DNA of 64,000 nucleotides, from the NCBI GenBank assembly GCA_046349515.1, contig JAXMCE010000007.1:124001-188000 (forward strand). The letters are read 5' to 3'. The notes beneath the pieces were generated by a model. The model saw nothing but the letters and a program-made list of their open reading frames with translations. It was not told where the DNA came from and did not search any database. Origin of the DNA: JBGPGW01 sp046349515 (GTDB lineage Bacteria > Pseudomonadota > Alphaproteobacteria > CADEGL01). Numbering within the stretch: position 1 is the stretch's first letter; every line of letters starts with the position of its first letter. Of this stretch, positions 53,145 to 61,802 are shown piece by piece. Both the position numbers and the translations under genes were made by a program.

Positions 53145-54545
53145 GTGGCGGACCAATCCTTCGATCTCGTCGTCGTCGGTGGGGGCCCGGGCGGCTATGT
53201 GGCCGCCATCCGCGCCGCGCAACTCAAGCTCTCGGTCGCCCTCGTCGAGCGTGAGCATCTGGGCGGCATCTGCCTCAACTGGGGCTGCATCCCGACGAAG
53301 GCGCTCTTGCGCACCTCCGAGCTGTTCAGCGCGCTCAAGCACGCCGACCAGTACGGGCTCAGCGCCTCCGGCATCGGCTTCGATCTCTCGAAGATCGTGA
53401 AGCGCTCGCGCCAGGTGGCAAGCCAGCTCAATCGCGGCGTCGGGTTCTTGCTCAAGAAGAACAAGGTCACGGTCTTCGACGGCACGGCGAAGCTGGAGGG
53501 TCCGCGCACGGTCAAGGTGGAGAAGGATGGCAAGGCCGTCGCAACCCTTGCGGCCAAGAACGTCATCCTCGCGACGGGCGCGCGGGCGCGCTCGCTTCCC
53601 GGCCTCGAGCCCGACGGCAAGTTCGTCTGGACCTACAAGGAAGCCATGGTGCCGGACGCGATGCCGAAATCGCTTCTCGTCATCGGCTCAGGCGCCATCG
53701 GCATCGAATTCGCAAGCTTCTACCGTGCGCTGGGCGCCGAGGTGACGGTCGTCGAGATCCTGCCGCGAATCCTTCCCGTCGAGGATGCGGAGATCTCCGC
53801 CTTCGCGCAAAAGGCGTTCACGAAGCAGGGCATCAAGATCATGACCGGCGCCGCGGTGAAGGCGCTGAAACGCGGCGCCAACGACGTCACCGCGACGATT
53901 GAGGCCGGCGGTGCCACGAGCGAGCTGACGGTCGACCGCGTCATCCTCGCGGTCGGCATCACCGGGAACGTCGAGAACATCGGCCTCGAGACGACCAAGG
54001 CCAAGGCCGAGCGCGGCCACGTCGTCGTCAACGAATGGGCGGAGACGGCGGAGCCGGGCCTTTACGCCATCGGCGATCTCGCGGGGCCTCCCTGGCTCGC
54101 CCACAAGGCGAGCCACGAGGGGGTCATCGCCGTCGAGCGCATCGCGGGCGTGAAGGGCCTCCATCCCTTGAACATCCGCCGCATCCCCGGCTGTACCTAC
54201 TGCACGCCCCAGGTCGCGAGCGTGGGTCTCACGGAAGAGGCGGCGAAGGCGACGGGGCGGAAGCTCCGCGTGGGGCGATTTCCCTTCATCGGCAACGGCA
54301 AGGCCCTCGCGCTTGGCGAGCCCGAGGGCATGGTCAAGACCGTGTTCGATGCCGAGACGGGCGAGCTCTTGGGCGCCCATATGATCGGGGCGGAGGTGAC
54401 CGAGCTCATCCAGGGCTACGCCGTCGCCATGACCCTCGAGACGACCGAGGCCGAGCTCATGGAAACGGTCTTCCCGCACCCCACGCTCTCGGAGATGCTT
54501 CACGAGTCCGTGCTTGATGCCTATGGCCGCGCGATCCATATCTAA
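53145..54545 (+). CDS. lpd: Dihydrolipoyl dehydrogenase (E3)
   Basis: E3 reoxidises dihydrolipoamide with NAD+. The ~466-residue flavoprotein has the FAD fold FDLVVVGGGPGGYVAAIRAA, the redox disulfide in GGICLNWGCIPTKALL, the NAD fold LLVIGSGAIGIEFASFYRAL, FAD-contact GLYAIGDLAGPPWLAHKA and the active-site FPHPTLSEML. The start is taken as GTG 53145 (VADQSFDLVV), ten bases after pdhC; no clear ribosome site is visible. A longer reading overlaps pdhC with no sensible sequence. Confidence 0.95.
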   Translation: MADQSFDLVVVGGGPGGYVAAIRAAQLKLSVALVEREHLGGICLNWGCIPTKALLRTSELFSALKHADQYGLSASGIGFDLSKIVKRSRQVASQLNRGVGFLLKKNKVTVFDGTAKLEGPRTVKVEKDGKAVATLAAKNVILATGARARSLPGLEPDGKFVWTYKEAMVPDAMPKSLLVIGSGAIGIEFASFYRALGAEVTVVEILPRILPVEDAEISAFAQKAFTKQGIKIMTGAAVKALKRGANDVTATIEAGGATSELTVDRVILAVGITGNVENIGLETTKAKAERGHVVVNEWAETAEPGLYAIGDLAGPPWLAHKASHEGVIAVERIAGVKGLHPLNIRRIPGCTYCTPQVASVGLTEEAAKATGRKLRVGRFPFIGNGKALALGEPEGMVKTVFDAETGELLGAHMIGAEVTELIQGYAVAMTLETTEAELMETVFPHPTLSEMLHESVLDAYGRAIHI

Positions 54546-54573
54546 TGGTGTTCACCTCGGGCATTTTCGAAAG

Positions 54574-54604
54574 CCCTCATCCTTCGACGAGCTCAGGATG
54601 AGGG
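54574..54604. repeat. REP-like palindrome, copy 2 (locus B)
   Basis: CCCTCATCCT (54574-54583) and AGGATGAGGG (54595-54604) form a perfect ten-pair stem around TCGACGAGCTC. It matches the plan of the repeat at 29706. It lies 28 bases after the lpd stop. Confidence 0.8.
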
Positions 54605-54661
54605 TGCTTGGTCGCGCGATCGAGAAGGGGATGTGACGTCTCGACAGATCGCGGAAAATGA

Positions 54662-54690
54662 CCTCATGTTGAGCGTGTCGAATCATGAGG
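54662..54690. repeat. REP-like palindrome, copy 3, inverted (locus B)
   Basis: Arms CCTCATG (54662-54668) and CATGAGG (54684-54690) flank TTGAGCGTGTCGAAT, which on the complement reads TTCGAC..GCTCAA, the same core as the copies at 29706 and 54574. It is in the opposite orientation to copy 2, 57 bases away, as in BIME-type pairs. Confidence 0.7.
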
Positions 54691-54741
54691 CCAGAGAGTG
54701 ACGAGCGTTGTCATGGCGAATTCAGGAATCGGAACACGAGC

Positions 54742-55659
54742 GTGAGTGACTCGTCCGACACGTCAGCCCGTACTCTCCCGCGCAAGCCCGCCTGGATCAG
54801 GGTCAAGGCGCCGACCTCGCCCGTCTACAACGAGACGCGCAAGCTGATGCGCGACCTGAAACTCCACACCGTGTGCGAGGAGGCGGCCTGCCCCAACATC
54901 GGCGAGTGCTGGACCCAGCGCCACGCGACCATGATGATCCTGGGCGACACCTGCACGCGCGCCTGCACATTCTGCAACGTCAAGACCGGCATCCCGAACC
55001 GCCTCGATCCGCACGAGCCGCAGCGCGTCGGTGACGCCGTCGCGCGCCTCGCCTTGAAGCATGTGGTCATCACCTCGGTCGATCGCGACGACTTGGCCGA
55101 CGGTGGTGCGAAGCAGTTCGCCGATGTCATCCGCGCGATCCGCGCCGCGGCGCCCGGCACGACCATCGAGGTCCTGACTCCCGATTTCCTCCGGAAGGAA
55201 AGCTCGATCGCCCTCGTCGTCGAGGCCGGGCCCGACGTCTACAACCACAATCTCGAGACCGTGCCGCGCCTCTACGCCGAGGTACGGCCGGGCGCGCGGT
55301 ACTTCAACTCGCTCCGCCTTCTCGACACGGTGAAGCGCCTCGATCCGCAGATGTTCACGAAATCCGGCCTCATGGTCGGGCTCGGCGAGACGCGCGAGGA
55401 GATCTACCAGGTGATGGACGACCTCCGCGCGGCGGACGTCGATTTCCTCACCATCGGCCAGTACCTCCAGCCGACGCCGCGCCACCACGCGGTCGAGCGC
55501 TTCGTTCCGCCCGACGAGTTTGCGTCCTGCGAGCAGATGGCCTACGGCAAGGGCTTCCTCTTGGTGTCGGCGACGCCCTTGACGCGCTCCTCCTATCACG
55601 CGGGTGACGATTTCGCGCGCCTCAAGGCTGCTCGCGCCGCACGTCTCGCCACCCGATAG
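54742..55659 (+). CDS. lipA: Lipoyl synthase
   Basis: LipA inserts two sulfurs into octanoyl groups on E2 and similar proteins, here presumably including PdhB and PdhC. The radical-SAM enzyme shows the auxiliary cluster motif CEEAACPNIGEC, the SAM cluster motif CTRACTFC, VITSVDRDDLADGGAKQF and the C-terminal LTRSSYHAGDDF. GTG 54742 gives 305 residues and is preferred; an ATG at 54685 inside a repeat would add 19 residues. It is in the usual place after lpd, but separated by the repeat-bearing gap. Confidence 0.95.
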   Translation: MSDSSDTSARTLPRKPAWIRVKAPTSPVYNETRKLMRDLKLHTVCEEAACPNIGECWTQRHATMMILGDTCTRACTFCNVKTGIPNRLDPHEPQRVGDAVARLALKHVVITSVDRDDLADGGAKQFADVIRAIRAAAPGTTIEVLTPDFLRKESSIALVVEAGPDVYNHNLETVPRLYAEVRPGARYFNSLRLLDTVKRLDPQMFTKSGLMVGLGETREEIYQVMDDLRAADVDFLTIGQYLQPTPRHHAVERFVPPDEFASCEQMAYGKGFLLVSATPLTRSSYHAGDDFARLKAARAARLATR

Positions 55660-55663
55660 CCCC

Positions 55664-56119
55664 TTGCCCACCCACGCCGAGACGCGGCGCGTCCCCTACA
55701 CGCCCGAACAGATCTTCGACCTCGTCGCCGACATCGAGCGCTATCCCCAATTCCTGCCCTGGTGCATCGCCGCGCGCGTGCGCGAGCGGGCCGGCAACGT
55801 GCTGCTCGCCGACCTCGTGATCGGCTTCAAGATGATCCGGGAGCGCTACACCTCGCGCGTGACGCTCGACCGGCCGCGGCGGATCGACGTGGCCTACACC
55901 GAGGGGCCGTTTCGCGCGCTCGCCAACCACTGGGTCTTCGAGCCCTCGCCCGACGGCGGATGCGTCATCGATTTCTATGTCGACTTCGAATTTCGCGGGC
56001 GGTTGCTCGACAAGCTCATGGGGCCGCTCTTCCACGAAGCCGTGCGTCGCATGGTCGCGGCCTTCGAGGCGCGCGCCGAGGCGCTCTACGGGCCGAAAGC
56101 TAAGGGCCCGGCCCCTTGA
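55664..56119 (+). CDS. Coenzyme Q-binding protein COQ10 / RatA-like START domain protein
   Basis: This is a 151-residue polyketide-cyclase/START-type lipid-binding protein. It resembles Coq10, which binds ubiquinone and is needed for efficient respiration; in E. coli the relative is RatA. The start block YTPEQIFDLVADIERYPQFL followed by PWCIAARV is diagnostic, with FEPSPDGGCVIDFYVDFEF near the C-terminus. The best start is TTG 55664, which yields (M)PTHAETRRVPY as in related proteins; it is five bases after lipA. An ATG at 55604 would overlap lipA by 56 bases. Confidence 0.88.
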   Translation: MPTHAETRRVPYTPEQIFDLVADIERYPQFLPWCIAARVRERAGNVLLADLVIGFKMIRERYTSRVTLDRPRRIDVAYTEGPFRALANHWVFEPSPDGGCVIDFYVDFEFRGRLLDKLMGPLFHEAVRRMVAAFEARAEALYGPKAKGPAP

Positions 56120-56167
56120 GGCAAGGGCTCACCGGGCGAGAGTCGATTCGAACGGGGACGAGGTGCG

Positions 56168-56956
56168 ATGGTCGAACGTGAAATCCGCTTCGACGACGGG
56201 GCCGCATACGAGCGGCATATGGGACTCTGGAGTCGGCTCGCGGGCGAGATTTTTCTCCATTGGCTGGCGCCACGCCCGGGCTTGCGGTGGATCGATGTCG
56301 GCTGCGGCAATGGCGCCTTCACCGAGCTGCTTGTCGAGCGGTGTGCGCCTGCCGAGATTCAGGGGGTTGATCCGTCCGAGGCGCAGCTCGCCTTTGCGCG
56401 CACGCGCCCCGCGGCGCGCGTGGCGGAGTTTCGTCAAGGCGATGCCATGGCGCTTCCCTTCGCCCAAGACAGGTTCGAAGCCGCCGTCATGGCGCTGGTC
56501 ATTTTCTTCCTGCCCGACCCGGCGAAAGGCGTCGCCGAGATGGTGCGGGTGGTTTGCCCGGGCGGCACGGTCGCGGCCTATGCGTGGGACATGTTGGGTG
56601 GCGGGTTCCCTCTGGAACCGGTCCGGGCCGAATTGCGCGCCATGGGCCTTGAGCCCGTGTCTCCGCCAAGCTGCAGCGTGTCTCGGATGGACGCCCTCAG
56701 GGATTTGTGGACAGGCGCGGGCCTCGAAGCGGTCGAGACACGGGAAATCGCGGTGCAGCGCACCTTCGCCGATTTCGACGAGTTCTGGACGATCGGTCTC
56801 GAGTCTCCGAGCATGCGCCCGATGGTGGCGGCAATGACTTCCGATGATCTGGAACGGCTCAAGACGCGCGTGCATGCGCGCCTGCCGGCGGATGCCGCGG
56901 GGCGCATCACCTGTTCGGCACGCGCCAACGCGGTCAAGGGTCGCATGCCCGCTTAG
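56168..56956 (+). CDS. SAM-dependent class I methyltransferase
   Basis: The 262-residue protein carries the SAM-binding motif I WIDVGCGNGAFTELLVERC (about 41-59), motif II-like QGVDPSEAQLAFAR and the later ALPFAQDRFEAAVMALVIFF and MVRVVCPGGTVAAYAWD, which place it with the UbiE/Methyltransf_11 type. Related proteins act on quinones, lipids or small molecules, and the substrate here cannot be stated. GACGAGGTGCG precedes the ATG. It is convergent with the MFS exporter and lies outside the usual lipA-coq10-cinA order. Confidence 0.85.
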   Translation: MVEREIRFDDGAAYERHMGLWSRLAGEIFLHWLAPRPGLRWIDVGCGNGAFTELLVERCAPAEIQGVDPSEAQLAFARTRPAARVAEFRQGDAMALPFAQDRFEAAVMALVIFFLPDPAKGVAEMVRVVCPGGTVAAYAWDMLGGGFPLEPVRAELRAMGLEPVSPPSCSVSRMDALRDLWTGAGLEAVETREIAVQRTFADFDEFWTIGLESPSMRPMVAAMTSDDLERLKTRVHARLPADAAGRITCSARANAVKGRMPA

Positions 56957-56979
56957 TCGCACAAGCCGAGATGTCGAGT

Positions 56980-57011
56980 GCGGTCGGAAGCCGTCCGCTT
57001 CCTTTCCTCGT
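56980..57011 (+). terminator. Possible weak terminator after the methyltransferase gene
   Basis: GCGGTCGG (56980-56987), loop AAG and CCGTCCGC (56991-56998) can pair with one internal T-T mismatch, followed by the pyrimidine run TTCCTTTCCTC. The tail is poor for intrinsic termination. The remaining 100 bases to the MFS gene hold nothing recognised. Confidence 0.3.
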
Positions 57012-57115
57012 CTCGGTTGCGCGTGGAGGACGTGTTGGCGGGCGCCAATAAGCACCGTCCAAGTCGCGAGCGGAACAGGCATCCGGTTCGGGCAGTGGGG
57101 CCAGGAGTCTCCGCC

Positions 57116-58636
57116 TTATTTGCGACTCGGCAGGCGCATGAAGGCCGTCAGCGGCACGAGCAGAAGCGCCGTCAGCGCGATGAAGTAGAAGCTGTTGTTG
57201 TAGGCGATCATCGAGGCTTGGCGGCTGATCTCGGCGTCGACCGCGGCAAGCCCGCCCCTGTGCGCGAGACTCCACACTTTCGAGGCGATGCCGTGCTGGA
57301 ACATCTCGTTGTAGGGCGAGAGAAGCTCGCTCATGGAATCGTGGTTGACCCGCATGCTGCGCGTGAGAACGTTGAAGATGAGAGCCGTGCCCGTCGCGGT
57401 GCCGAGCGTCTGCGCCAGGTAGAAGAGGGCCATGCCTTCGTTGCGTCGTTCCTTGGGGAGCGTCGAGAAGCCCATGAGGCTGATCGGCACGTAGGTGACG
57501 GCCGAGCCCATGCCGTTCATGAGAATCCAGAGCCCCGCATCGAAGGCGCGCACGTCCATCGTCCAGAGCGACATGGACCAGGCGGAGCTGATGACGCAGA
57601 GGAACCCGCCGCCGAAGACGATGCGTGGATCGATGCGGTCCGAAACCTGACTCACCACCAGCATGCCCGAGAAGATTCCGACGGCGCGCCAGGCGAGAAT
57701 GCGCCCGACATCCTGGATGCCGTAGCCGGCCAGGTCCTGGAGCAGGATCGGCATGAGGAACATCTGGAGGTAGATGATGGCGCCGTGGATGAACACCATG
57801 GCCAGGCCGAAGACGTAGTTGCGGTCGCGGAAGATCGTGGGGTCGAAGAACGGCCGGCGCGAGTGCGTGAGGTGTAGGCCGAAGAGGTAGATCGCGAACA
57901 CGCCGACCGCCGCCTCGATCACGATCTCGGGCGAGTCGAACCAGTCGAGCCGCTGCCCGCGGTTGAGCGCGAGCTGGAAGGCGGCGATGCCGGTCGCGGC
58001 GAGGGCGAAGCCGGGCCAGCTGAAATGGCGCGTCTCGTCTCGCTTCGTTTCCGGCACGAAGGCGGCGGTCGCGAGGAAGGCCAACACGCCGAGCGGCACG
58101 TTGACGAAGAACACCCACGGCCAGCCGTGCTCCTCGATCAGCATGCCGCCGAAATAGGGACCGAAGATCGTGCCGCACACCCCGCCCATGCTCCACAGCG
58201 CGACCGCCATGCCCTGCTTCCGGGGCGGAAACGAATCGGCGGCGATGGCCTGGCCGAGCGGCAAGAGCGGCGCGCCGAACACGCCCTGGAGCGTGCGGAA
58301 GAGGATGGCCTCCTCGAGCGAGGTCGAGAGGCCGCACAGCACCGAGGCCAGCGTGAAGCCGGCGGTCGCGATGCAATAGAACCGCGTGCGCCCGAAGCGG
58401 ACGGCGATCCAGCCGGAGCACGCGGTCATGATCGTGGTGCCGATCACGAAAGAGGTGAGGAGCCAGGCCATCTGGTCGGGCGCCGCCGAGAAGGTGCCCT
58501 GCATGCGCGGCAGCGCCGCGCCGGAGAGCGTCATCGTCAGCATGTAGACGCCGAGGCCGAGCATGGTGGCCGACAGCGCCAGCCACTTCTTGACGCCGGG
58601 AAGGCCGTACTCAGCCACGCTCACGGCATCGGTCAT
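57116..58636 (-). CDS. MFS transporter, DHA2 (EmrB/QacA) family
   Basis: This is a 506-residue inner-membrane protein with about 14 helices, the size and layout of EmrB-type drug:H+ antiporters. Visible motifs: motif A-like GWIAVRFGRTRFY after helix 2, TLQGVFGAPLLPLGQAIAA, and motif C-like WSMGGVCGTIFGPYFGGML at the helix 5 position. HGWPWVFFVNVPLGVLAFL is highly typical of this family. No EmrA-like membrane-fusion partner or TolC was seen nearby, so a stand-alone exporter is more likely. Substrates are unknown. Confidence 0.92.
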   Translation of the reverse strand: MTDAVSVAEYGLPGVKKWLALSATMLGLGVYMLTMTLSGAALPRMQGTFSAAPDQMAWLLTSFVIGTTIMTACSGWIAVRFGRTRFYCIATAGFTLASVLCGLSTSLEEAILFRTLQGVFGAPLLPLGQAIAADSFPPRKQGMAVALWSMGGVCGTIFGPYFGGMLIEEHGWPWVFFVNVPLGVLAFLATAAFVPETKRDETRHFSWPGFALAATGIAAFQLALNRGQRLDWFDSPEIVIEAAVGVFAIYLFGLHLTHSRRPFFDPTIFRDRNYVFGLAMVFIHGAIIYLQMFLMPILLQDLAGYGIQDVGRILAWRAVGIFSGMLVVSQVSDRIDPRIVFGGGFLCVISSAWSMSLWTMDVRAFDAGLWILMNGMGSAVTYVPISLMGFSTLPKERRNEGMALFYLAQTLGTATGTALIFNVLTRSMRVNHDSMSELLSPYNEMFQHGIASKVWSLAHRGGLAAVDAEISRQASMIAYNNSFYFIALTALLLVPLTAFMRLPSRK

Positions 58637-58750
58637 GGTCGGCGCATCACCCTGTCCGTTGCGGCATAGGGGGCCGCGGCCTCACGCTCGCGGGAGGATG
58701 GGGTCGGGCCGCGCTTTCGACAAGGGCGCGCCGGCGGCCTCCGAAATCCT

Positions 58751-59458
58751 TCAATGGCCGCCAAGCGGCACGCCCTGCCGCAAGGCCAAGAGAGTCACCG
58801 CGAACACGACGCCGTTGTGGACCATGTGGACGGCGATGGGTGTCCAGAGCGAACGGCTGCGCTCGTACATCCAGGCAAAGAGGAGCCCCAAGGCGATCGT
58901 CGGCGGCATGACTTCGAGGATCATGTGAAGGAGGCTGAAGACGAGGGCGCTCAGAAAGGCGCTCGGCCAGAATGGCCAATGCCGGCGCAGCCAGCCGAAC
59001 AGCACGCCGCGGAAAAGGGTCTCCTCGGCCACGGGGGCAGCGACCGCGATGAGCGCCGCCAGGATCGGCATCTGCCAGGGTTCGAGGGCGCCGAGCGCTG
59101 GAATGAGCTGGATCTGCCGGCCGATGGCGGTGGCGCCCGTGATGCGGAACATGGCGTAGATGAGGGCCGCCACCACCGGAAGGAACAGGAGCCACGCGCC
59201 GATGGCCCTGAGGATCGCGGACGCGCCGACGCGGCGGAAGCCGAAGGCGCTCCACGGCAGACCGCACCGGCCGTGGCCGATCGCGAGGACGCTCGTGAGC
59301 GTGGCCAGCGGCGGGAGCCCAAGGACGACGATCGTTTGCACGAAGGGCGAGAGGGGGAGGCCGAGCTTAACGGTCGCGAGCCAGTCGAGGAGCAGCCCCG
59401 TCGCGAGAATCGCGAGGATGCCGGCAAGGATCGCGAGGACGTGGCGTCCCTGGATCAT
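58751..59458 (-). CDS. CPBP family intramembrane glutamic endopeptidase
   Basis: This is a 235-residue membrane protein (from ATG 59458, MIQGRHVLAIL) with roughly seven helices and the three CPBP/ABI motifs: EETLFRG (EExxxR), FSLLHM (FxxxH) and HMVHN (HxxxN/B). These proteases are related to Rce1 and often act in protein maturation or bacteriocin self-immunity. Nothing around it points to a bacteriocin. It lies 19 bases after cinA/pncC on the same strand and 114 bases before the MFS gene, so it may belong to the ispDF-pgpA-cinA unit. Confidence 0.88.
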   Translation of the reverse strand: MIQGRHVLAILAGILAILATGLLLDWLATVKLGLPLSPFVQTIVVLGLPPLATLTSVLAIGHGRCGLPWSAFGFRRVGASAILRAIGAWLLFLPVVAALIYAMFRITGATAIGRQIQLIPALGALEPWQMPILAALIAVAAPVAEETLFRGVLFGWLRRHWPFWPSAFLSALVFSLLHMILEVMPPTIALGLLFAWMYERSRSLWTPIAVHMVHNGVVFAVTLLALRQGVPLGGH

Positions 59459-59477
59459 CGGCCGCGGCGGATCGCGC

Positions 59478-59966
59478 TCACTTGACCTGGCGCAGCAGGA
59501 GGCTGAGCGCCGCCTCGACCGAGGCGCGGCGGATGGCACCCCTGTCGCCCGTGAAGATGTAGCGCTCGACGAGCGTCGGGCGTCCGCGCCGCGCGCACGC
59601 GATGAAGACGAGGCCCACGGGCTTTGCTTCGCTCCCGCCGTCGGGCCCGGCGACGCCGGTGATCGCGGCGCTCAGCTCCGCGAGCGAACGCGCGAGGGCG
59701 CCTTCCGCCATGGCGCGGGCGACGGGCGCGCTCACAGCACCTTCGCGCGCGATGATCTCGGCGGGCACGCCCAGAATGTCGGCCTTGGCCTCGTTCGAAT
59801 AGGTGACGAAGCCGCGCTCGACGACCTTCGATGAGCCGGGCACGGCGGTGAGCGAGCCCGCGAGCAGCCCGCCCGTGCAGGATTCAGCGAGCGCGACGCG
59901 GAGCGCCGCGCGTTCGCAGGCCTCGAGCACCTCTTTCGCCCGCTCGAAAAGCGCGCCGTCGATCAT
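59478..59966 (-). CDS. pncC: Nicotinamide-nucleotide amidohydrolase (CinA C-terminal domain protein)
   Basis: The 162-residue stand-alone CinA C-terminal domain deamidates nicotinamide mononucleotide in pyridine nucleotide recycling. Blocks: VALAESCTGGLLAGSLTAVP (about 22-41), VTYSNEAKADILGVP and ITGVAGPDGGSEAKPVGLVF. ATG 59966 overlaps pgpA by four bases; a longer reading would lie within pgpA. The full-length CinA N-terminal MoaB-like domain is absent. Confidence 0.94.
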   Translation of the reverse strand: MIDGALFERAKEVLEACERAALRVALAESCTGGLLAGSLTAVPGSSKVVERGFVTYSNEAKADILGVPAEIIAREGAVSAPVARAMAEGALARSLAELSAAITGVAGPDGGSEAKPVGLVFIACARRGRPTLVERYIFTGDRGAIRRASVEAALSLLLRQVK

Positions 59967-60469
59967 GGGAAGCCCGTGCCGGGGAGAGGGATGAGAAGGC
60001 GGAGGAGGAGAAGCATGGCCCATGCATAGACGCCCGCGGCCACGTCGTCGAGCATGACGCCCGCCGCCCCCGCCACGCGCCGCTCGATCGCGCGGATCGG
60101 CCAGGGCTTCGCGATATCGAAGAAGCGGAAGAGAAGAAACCCGATGACGTAGCCGAGGATGGTCGGCGGGACGGCGAGGAGCGTGAGGAACTGCCCCGCG
60201 ACCTCGTCGATGACGATCGCGGAGGGATCGCTTTCGTCGGTTTCGCTGAGGAAACGCGCGGCCGCCCAAAGGCCCGCGGCGAAGAGGACCGCCGCCGCCG
60301 CGAACAATGCCGTCGTGCCCATGGTCACCTGGATGAGCCAGGCCGGCGGCAGGGCGGCGAGCGAGGCCCAGCTCCCCGGCGCCTTGGGGAGATAGCCGGT
60401 CCCGCACCAGGTCGCGAGCCATTCCCAGGACTGGCGCGGCCAGCCGTGTGCGTCGCCTCCGGCCATCAC
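59963..60469 (-). CDS. pgpA: Phosphatidylglycerophosphatase A
   Basis: PgpA dephosphorylates phosphatidylglycerol phosphate in the inner membrane. The 168-residue protein has WLATWCGTGYLPKAPGSWASL near the start (about 18-38), the acidic IVIDEVAGQFLTLLAVP, FRFFDIAKPWPIRAIERRV and GVMLDDVAAGVYAWAML, all hallmarks of the family. The start is GTG 60469 (overlapping ispDF by four bases) or the adjacent ATG 60466. Confidence 0.95.
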   Translation of the reverse strand: MMAGGDAHGWPRQSWEWLATWCGTGYLPKAPGSWASLAALPPAWLIQVTMGTTALFAAAAVLFAAGLWAAARFLSETDESDPSAIVIDEVAGQFLTLLAVPPTILGYVIGFLLFRFFDIAKPWPIRAIERRVAGAAGVMLDDVAAGVYAWAMLLLLRLLIPLPGTGFP

Positions 60470-61623
60470 GGGCTCGGCAAGCGGATCGTGGCGACGGCCT
60501 GGGCGGCCATGCCTTCATCGCGACCGGTGAAGCCGAGACGCTCGGTCGTCGTGGCCTTCACGCTGACGCGATCCGGCGCGATGCCGAGAATCGACGCCAC
60601 GCGTTCGACCATGCGCGCGCGGTGCGGCCCGACCTTCGGCCGCTCGCAGATGATCGTGATGTCGAGATGGAGGAGCGCGCCGCCGCGCGCGGTCACGAGG
60701 TCGGCCGCGTGCTTCAAGAACATGTGCGAGGGCGCGCCGCGCCATTTGGCGTCCGAGGGCGGGAAGTGCATGCCGATGTCGCCCGCGCCGGTGGCGCCCA
60801 GGAGCGCGTCCGTCGCCGCGTGGAGACCCACATCCGCATCCGAATGGCCGACGAGTCCGTGGCTGTGCGGGATTTCGACGCCGCAGAGCCAGACGGCATT
60901 CCCCGGTCCGAAGCGATGCACATCGAAGCCGAGGCCGGTTCTGACCTCCCACGATTGGCCAGCGGGACGCGCGGCACGGCGGAGATCGTCCTCGGTCGTC
61001 ACCTTGATGTTGTCCTCGCTGCCCATGACGAGGCCGACGGCGAGCCCCGCCGCTTCCGCGACCGCCGCGTCGTCGGTGAGCGCGCGTCCCTTGGCCGCGC
61101 GGTGCGCGGCGAGTATAGCCGGGTAGCGGAAGGCCTGCGGCGTCTGCGCGCGCCACAATCCCGCGCGCTCGACCGTTCCCTCGATGTGGCCGTCGGCCGC
61201 GCCGCGCTTCAAGGTGTCGGTGACGGGAAGGGCCGGGATGGCGGCGGGCCACCGATCGAGGGCGTCGATCGTGCGCTGGATGAGGGCGTCGCCCGGATGG
61301 GGGCGCGCGGCATCGTGGATGAGCACCCGCTCGGGCGCCGAGGCCGCGAGACTCTCGAGGCCAAGCCGGGCCGAGTCCTGCCGCTCCGCCCCGCCCATCG
61401 CGGGTTCGAGAAGGCTGAGACCCTCGGTCGCGCGCGCATAAAGGTCGCGGTCATCCGGGTGGATGATGGCGCGGACGCCGTCGATCGCGGGATGGCGGGC
61501 GAGGGCGGTGGCGCTATGCCAGAGAAGGGGCTTGCCGCCAAGAAGGCGGTACTGCTTCGGGACCTCGCCGCCGAAGCGCTGGCCCCGACCCGCCGCCACG
61601 ATCAAAGCGATGCATTGAGGCAT
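60466..61623 (-). CDS. ispDF: Bifunctional IspD/IspF (MEP cytidylyltransferase / MEcPP synthase)
   Basis: This fused enzyme catalyses two non-consecutive steps of the non-mevalonate pathway started by Dxr (14255). Residues 1-225 are IspD (VAAGRGQRFGGEVPKQYRLL, LIHDAARP, ALPVTDTLKR), and 227-385 are IspF (GLGFDVHRFGPGNAVWLCG with zinc ligands D234 and H236, GHSDADVGLHAATDALLGA with H268). The fusion is common in alphaproteobacteria. It is the first gene of a minus-strand unit that continues with pgpA and cinA. Confidence 0.97.
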   Translation of the reverse strand: MPQCIALIVAAGRGQRFGGEVPKQYRLLGGKPLLWHSATALARHPAIDGVRAIIHPDDRDLYARATEGLSLLEPAMGGAERQDSARLGLESLAASAPERVLIHDAARPHPGDALIQRTIDALDRWPAAIPALPVTDTLKRGAADGHIEGTVERAGLWRAQTPQAFRYPAILAAHRAAKGRALTDDAAVAEAAGLAVGLVMGSEDNIKVTTEDDLRRAARPAGQSWEVRTGLGFDVHRFGPGNAVWLCGVEIPHSHGLVGHSDADVGLHAATDALLGATGAGDIGMHFPPSDAKWRGAPSHMFLKHAADLVTARGGALLHLDITIICERPKVGPHRARMVERVASILGIAPDRVSVKATTTERLGFTGRDEGMAAQAVATIRLPSP

Positions 61624-61774
61624 GGTGGCACTCGGTCCGGTTTTGCTCGCACGAGGATCTGGGCGCCGATAGTTACATTCACGACACAGTTGATGCTAGT
61701 AAAATATCGACCTTTCAATATGTTACCTAATATGCCTCAGCTTCTGTTGCAGTAGGGCCGCATTCTGTTTTAGC

Positions 61775-61802
61775 TTGGGCTCCTTCGCAATCCGCCTAGA
61801 TT
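61775..61802 (+). promoter_or_regulatory. Candidate promoter of dusB-ntrBC
   Basis: TTGGGC (61775-61780) and TAGATT (61797-61802) are 16 bases apart, about 30 bases before dusB. The 207-base divergent gap (61624-61830) is AT-rich at 61665-61735, which could hold the opposing ispDF promoter; no convincing hexamer pair was fixed for that side. No RNA gene was recognised in it. Confidence 0.35.

Noticed and set aside
58751..59458. CPBP protease as part of a bacteriocin immunity system
   Set aside because: No precursor peptide, leader peptidase or dedicated ABC exporter was found beside it.
60466..61623. Possible assembly fusion of ispD and ispF
   Set aside because: Bifunctional IspDF is common in alphaproteobacteria, and both domains are complete.
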